Below are positions 63,393 through 64,000 of a DNA stretch of 64,000 nucleotides, piece after piece. The DNA comes from Metopolophium dirhodum. Its lineage: Eukaryota; Arthropoda; Insecta; Hemiptera; Aphididae. How positions within the stretch are numbered: position 1 is the first letter of the stretch; the number at the start of each line of letters is the position of its first letter. The stretch is taken from positions 30,992,001 to 31,056,000 of the forward strand of contig NC_083568.1 in assembly GCF_019925205.1 (NCBI RefSeq), in the 5' to 3' direction. The notes under the pieces were generated by a model. It was not told the DNA's origin. It was given only the letters and a program-made list of their open reading frames with translations, and made no database searches. A program made the position numbers and the translations under genes.

Positions 63393-64000
63393 TAATATAT
63401 AATGATCTTTACAAACAGTACAATAATAGCTGTTGCAGTGACGTGGTTGCATCCGTCGACAGAAAATGTTTGCAATATTATAGTCTTTCGCTGTTGTACT
63501 GACAATAACGTACAAACAAAATATTATGCTCGCGATAGACAATGAAACGAAATAAAAGTCGAAAAGGATACGGAGACTGGGTATGATGGGGGTAGTATAT
63601 GGTATCCTTTAGTCCTTTATTTCTTTCTCTCGGCTTGGCGAAACGTAGTGTTGTTTATATAGGTACCTACTATATATATATATATTGTGTCATTGAAATG
63701 TGAACGCAATGATAAATAATCGCATACGAAAAACGATTCCGAGCTGAGCTCGTGCGGTTTACTGTGTACAGTAGAGTTTATAGGACTCTTAAAAACGTTC
63801 AGTTGTTCACATATAGAAATATAATTAATCATTAAAAAAAAAAAAAAATGACGAACGAACATTGATTTATTGTACGTGTGATCTTAATATATATAGTGGT
63901 ATATTAATAATAATAGCAAGTCTCGATAACTCGAGCTACAGATCGAAAATACAAATGTAAAAAAAAAAAAAACCATAACCGTTAAATGTTACACGATTAG
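63393..64000. other. Right edge of window
   Basis: AT-rich sequence without a supported gene. Contains a (TA)n run near 63672. Confidence 0.4.

Overview
The window looks like AT-rich nuclear DNA of a hemipteran insect, most likely an aphid. I infer this from small-exon genes with GT-AG introns, RR-type cuticular proteins, an invertebrate-type (i-type) lysozyme, (TTAGG)n-like repeats, and much TAA/AAT-rich intergenic DNA. The species cannot be fixed from sequence alone. Most of the window is non-coding. Six protein-coding genes can be reconstructed exon by exon.

Layout. 1-13.4 kb: intergenic DNA with a dead LINE ORF1 relic (about 0.92-1.41 kb) and a non-autonomous Helitron (2339-3307, minus) that carries a nested retroposon. 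13.4-18.8 kb: a 564-residue Gln-rich RR cuticular protein gene on the minus strand, with a clear TATA/Inr promoter. 19-33.9 kb: a gene desert with an 8-bp-TSD hAT-like MITE (19361-19940), a tandem duplication (26.7-27.4 kb) and a four-unit modular array (28.5-29.6 kb). 33.9-43 kb: two more minus-strand cuticular genes, 348 and 230 residues, of the Cpr97Ea/Cpr97Eb type. 44.9-46.6 kb: a plus-strand, four-exon gene for a 457-residue acidic protein ending in a Dpy-30-like helix pair. 49.0-50.4 kb: a second Helitron of the same family, inserted in one copy of a tandem duplication so that the other copy is its empty site. 51.3-53.8 kb: a minus-strand, seven-exon gene for a 310-residue THEG-repeat protein. 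54.1-61.7 kb: a minus-strand, four-exon i-type lysozyme gene of 156 residues lacking the usual catalytic acids. 62.2-63.4 kb: a 572-bp tandem duplication.

Functional grouping. The three cuticular genes share one architecture: a 21-24 nt coding first exon, then a phase-0 intron inside the signal peptide. Their products would be secreted to the chitinous cuticle. The Dpy-30-like and THEG-like proteins both point to the sperm/ciliary axoneme. The lysozyme-like protein would be secreted. No tRNA, rRNA or CRISPR was recognised. Exon boundaries were read by eye from splice signals and frame continuity, not from transcripts.
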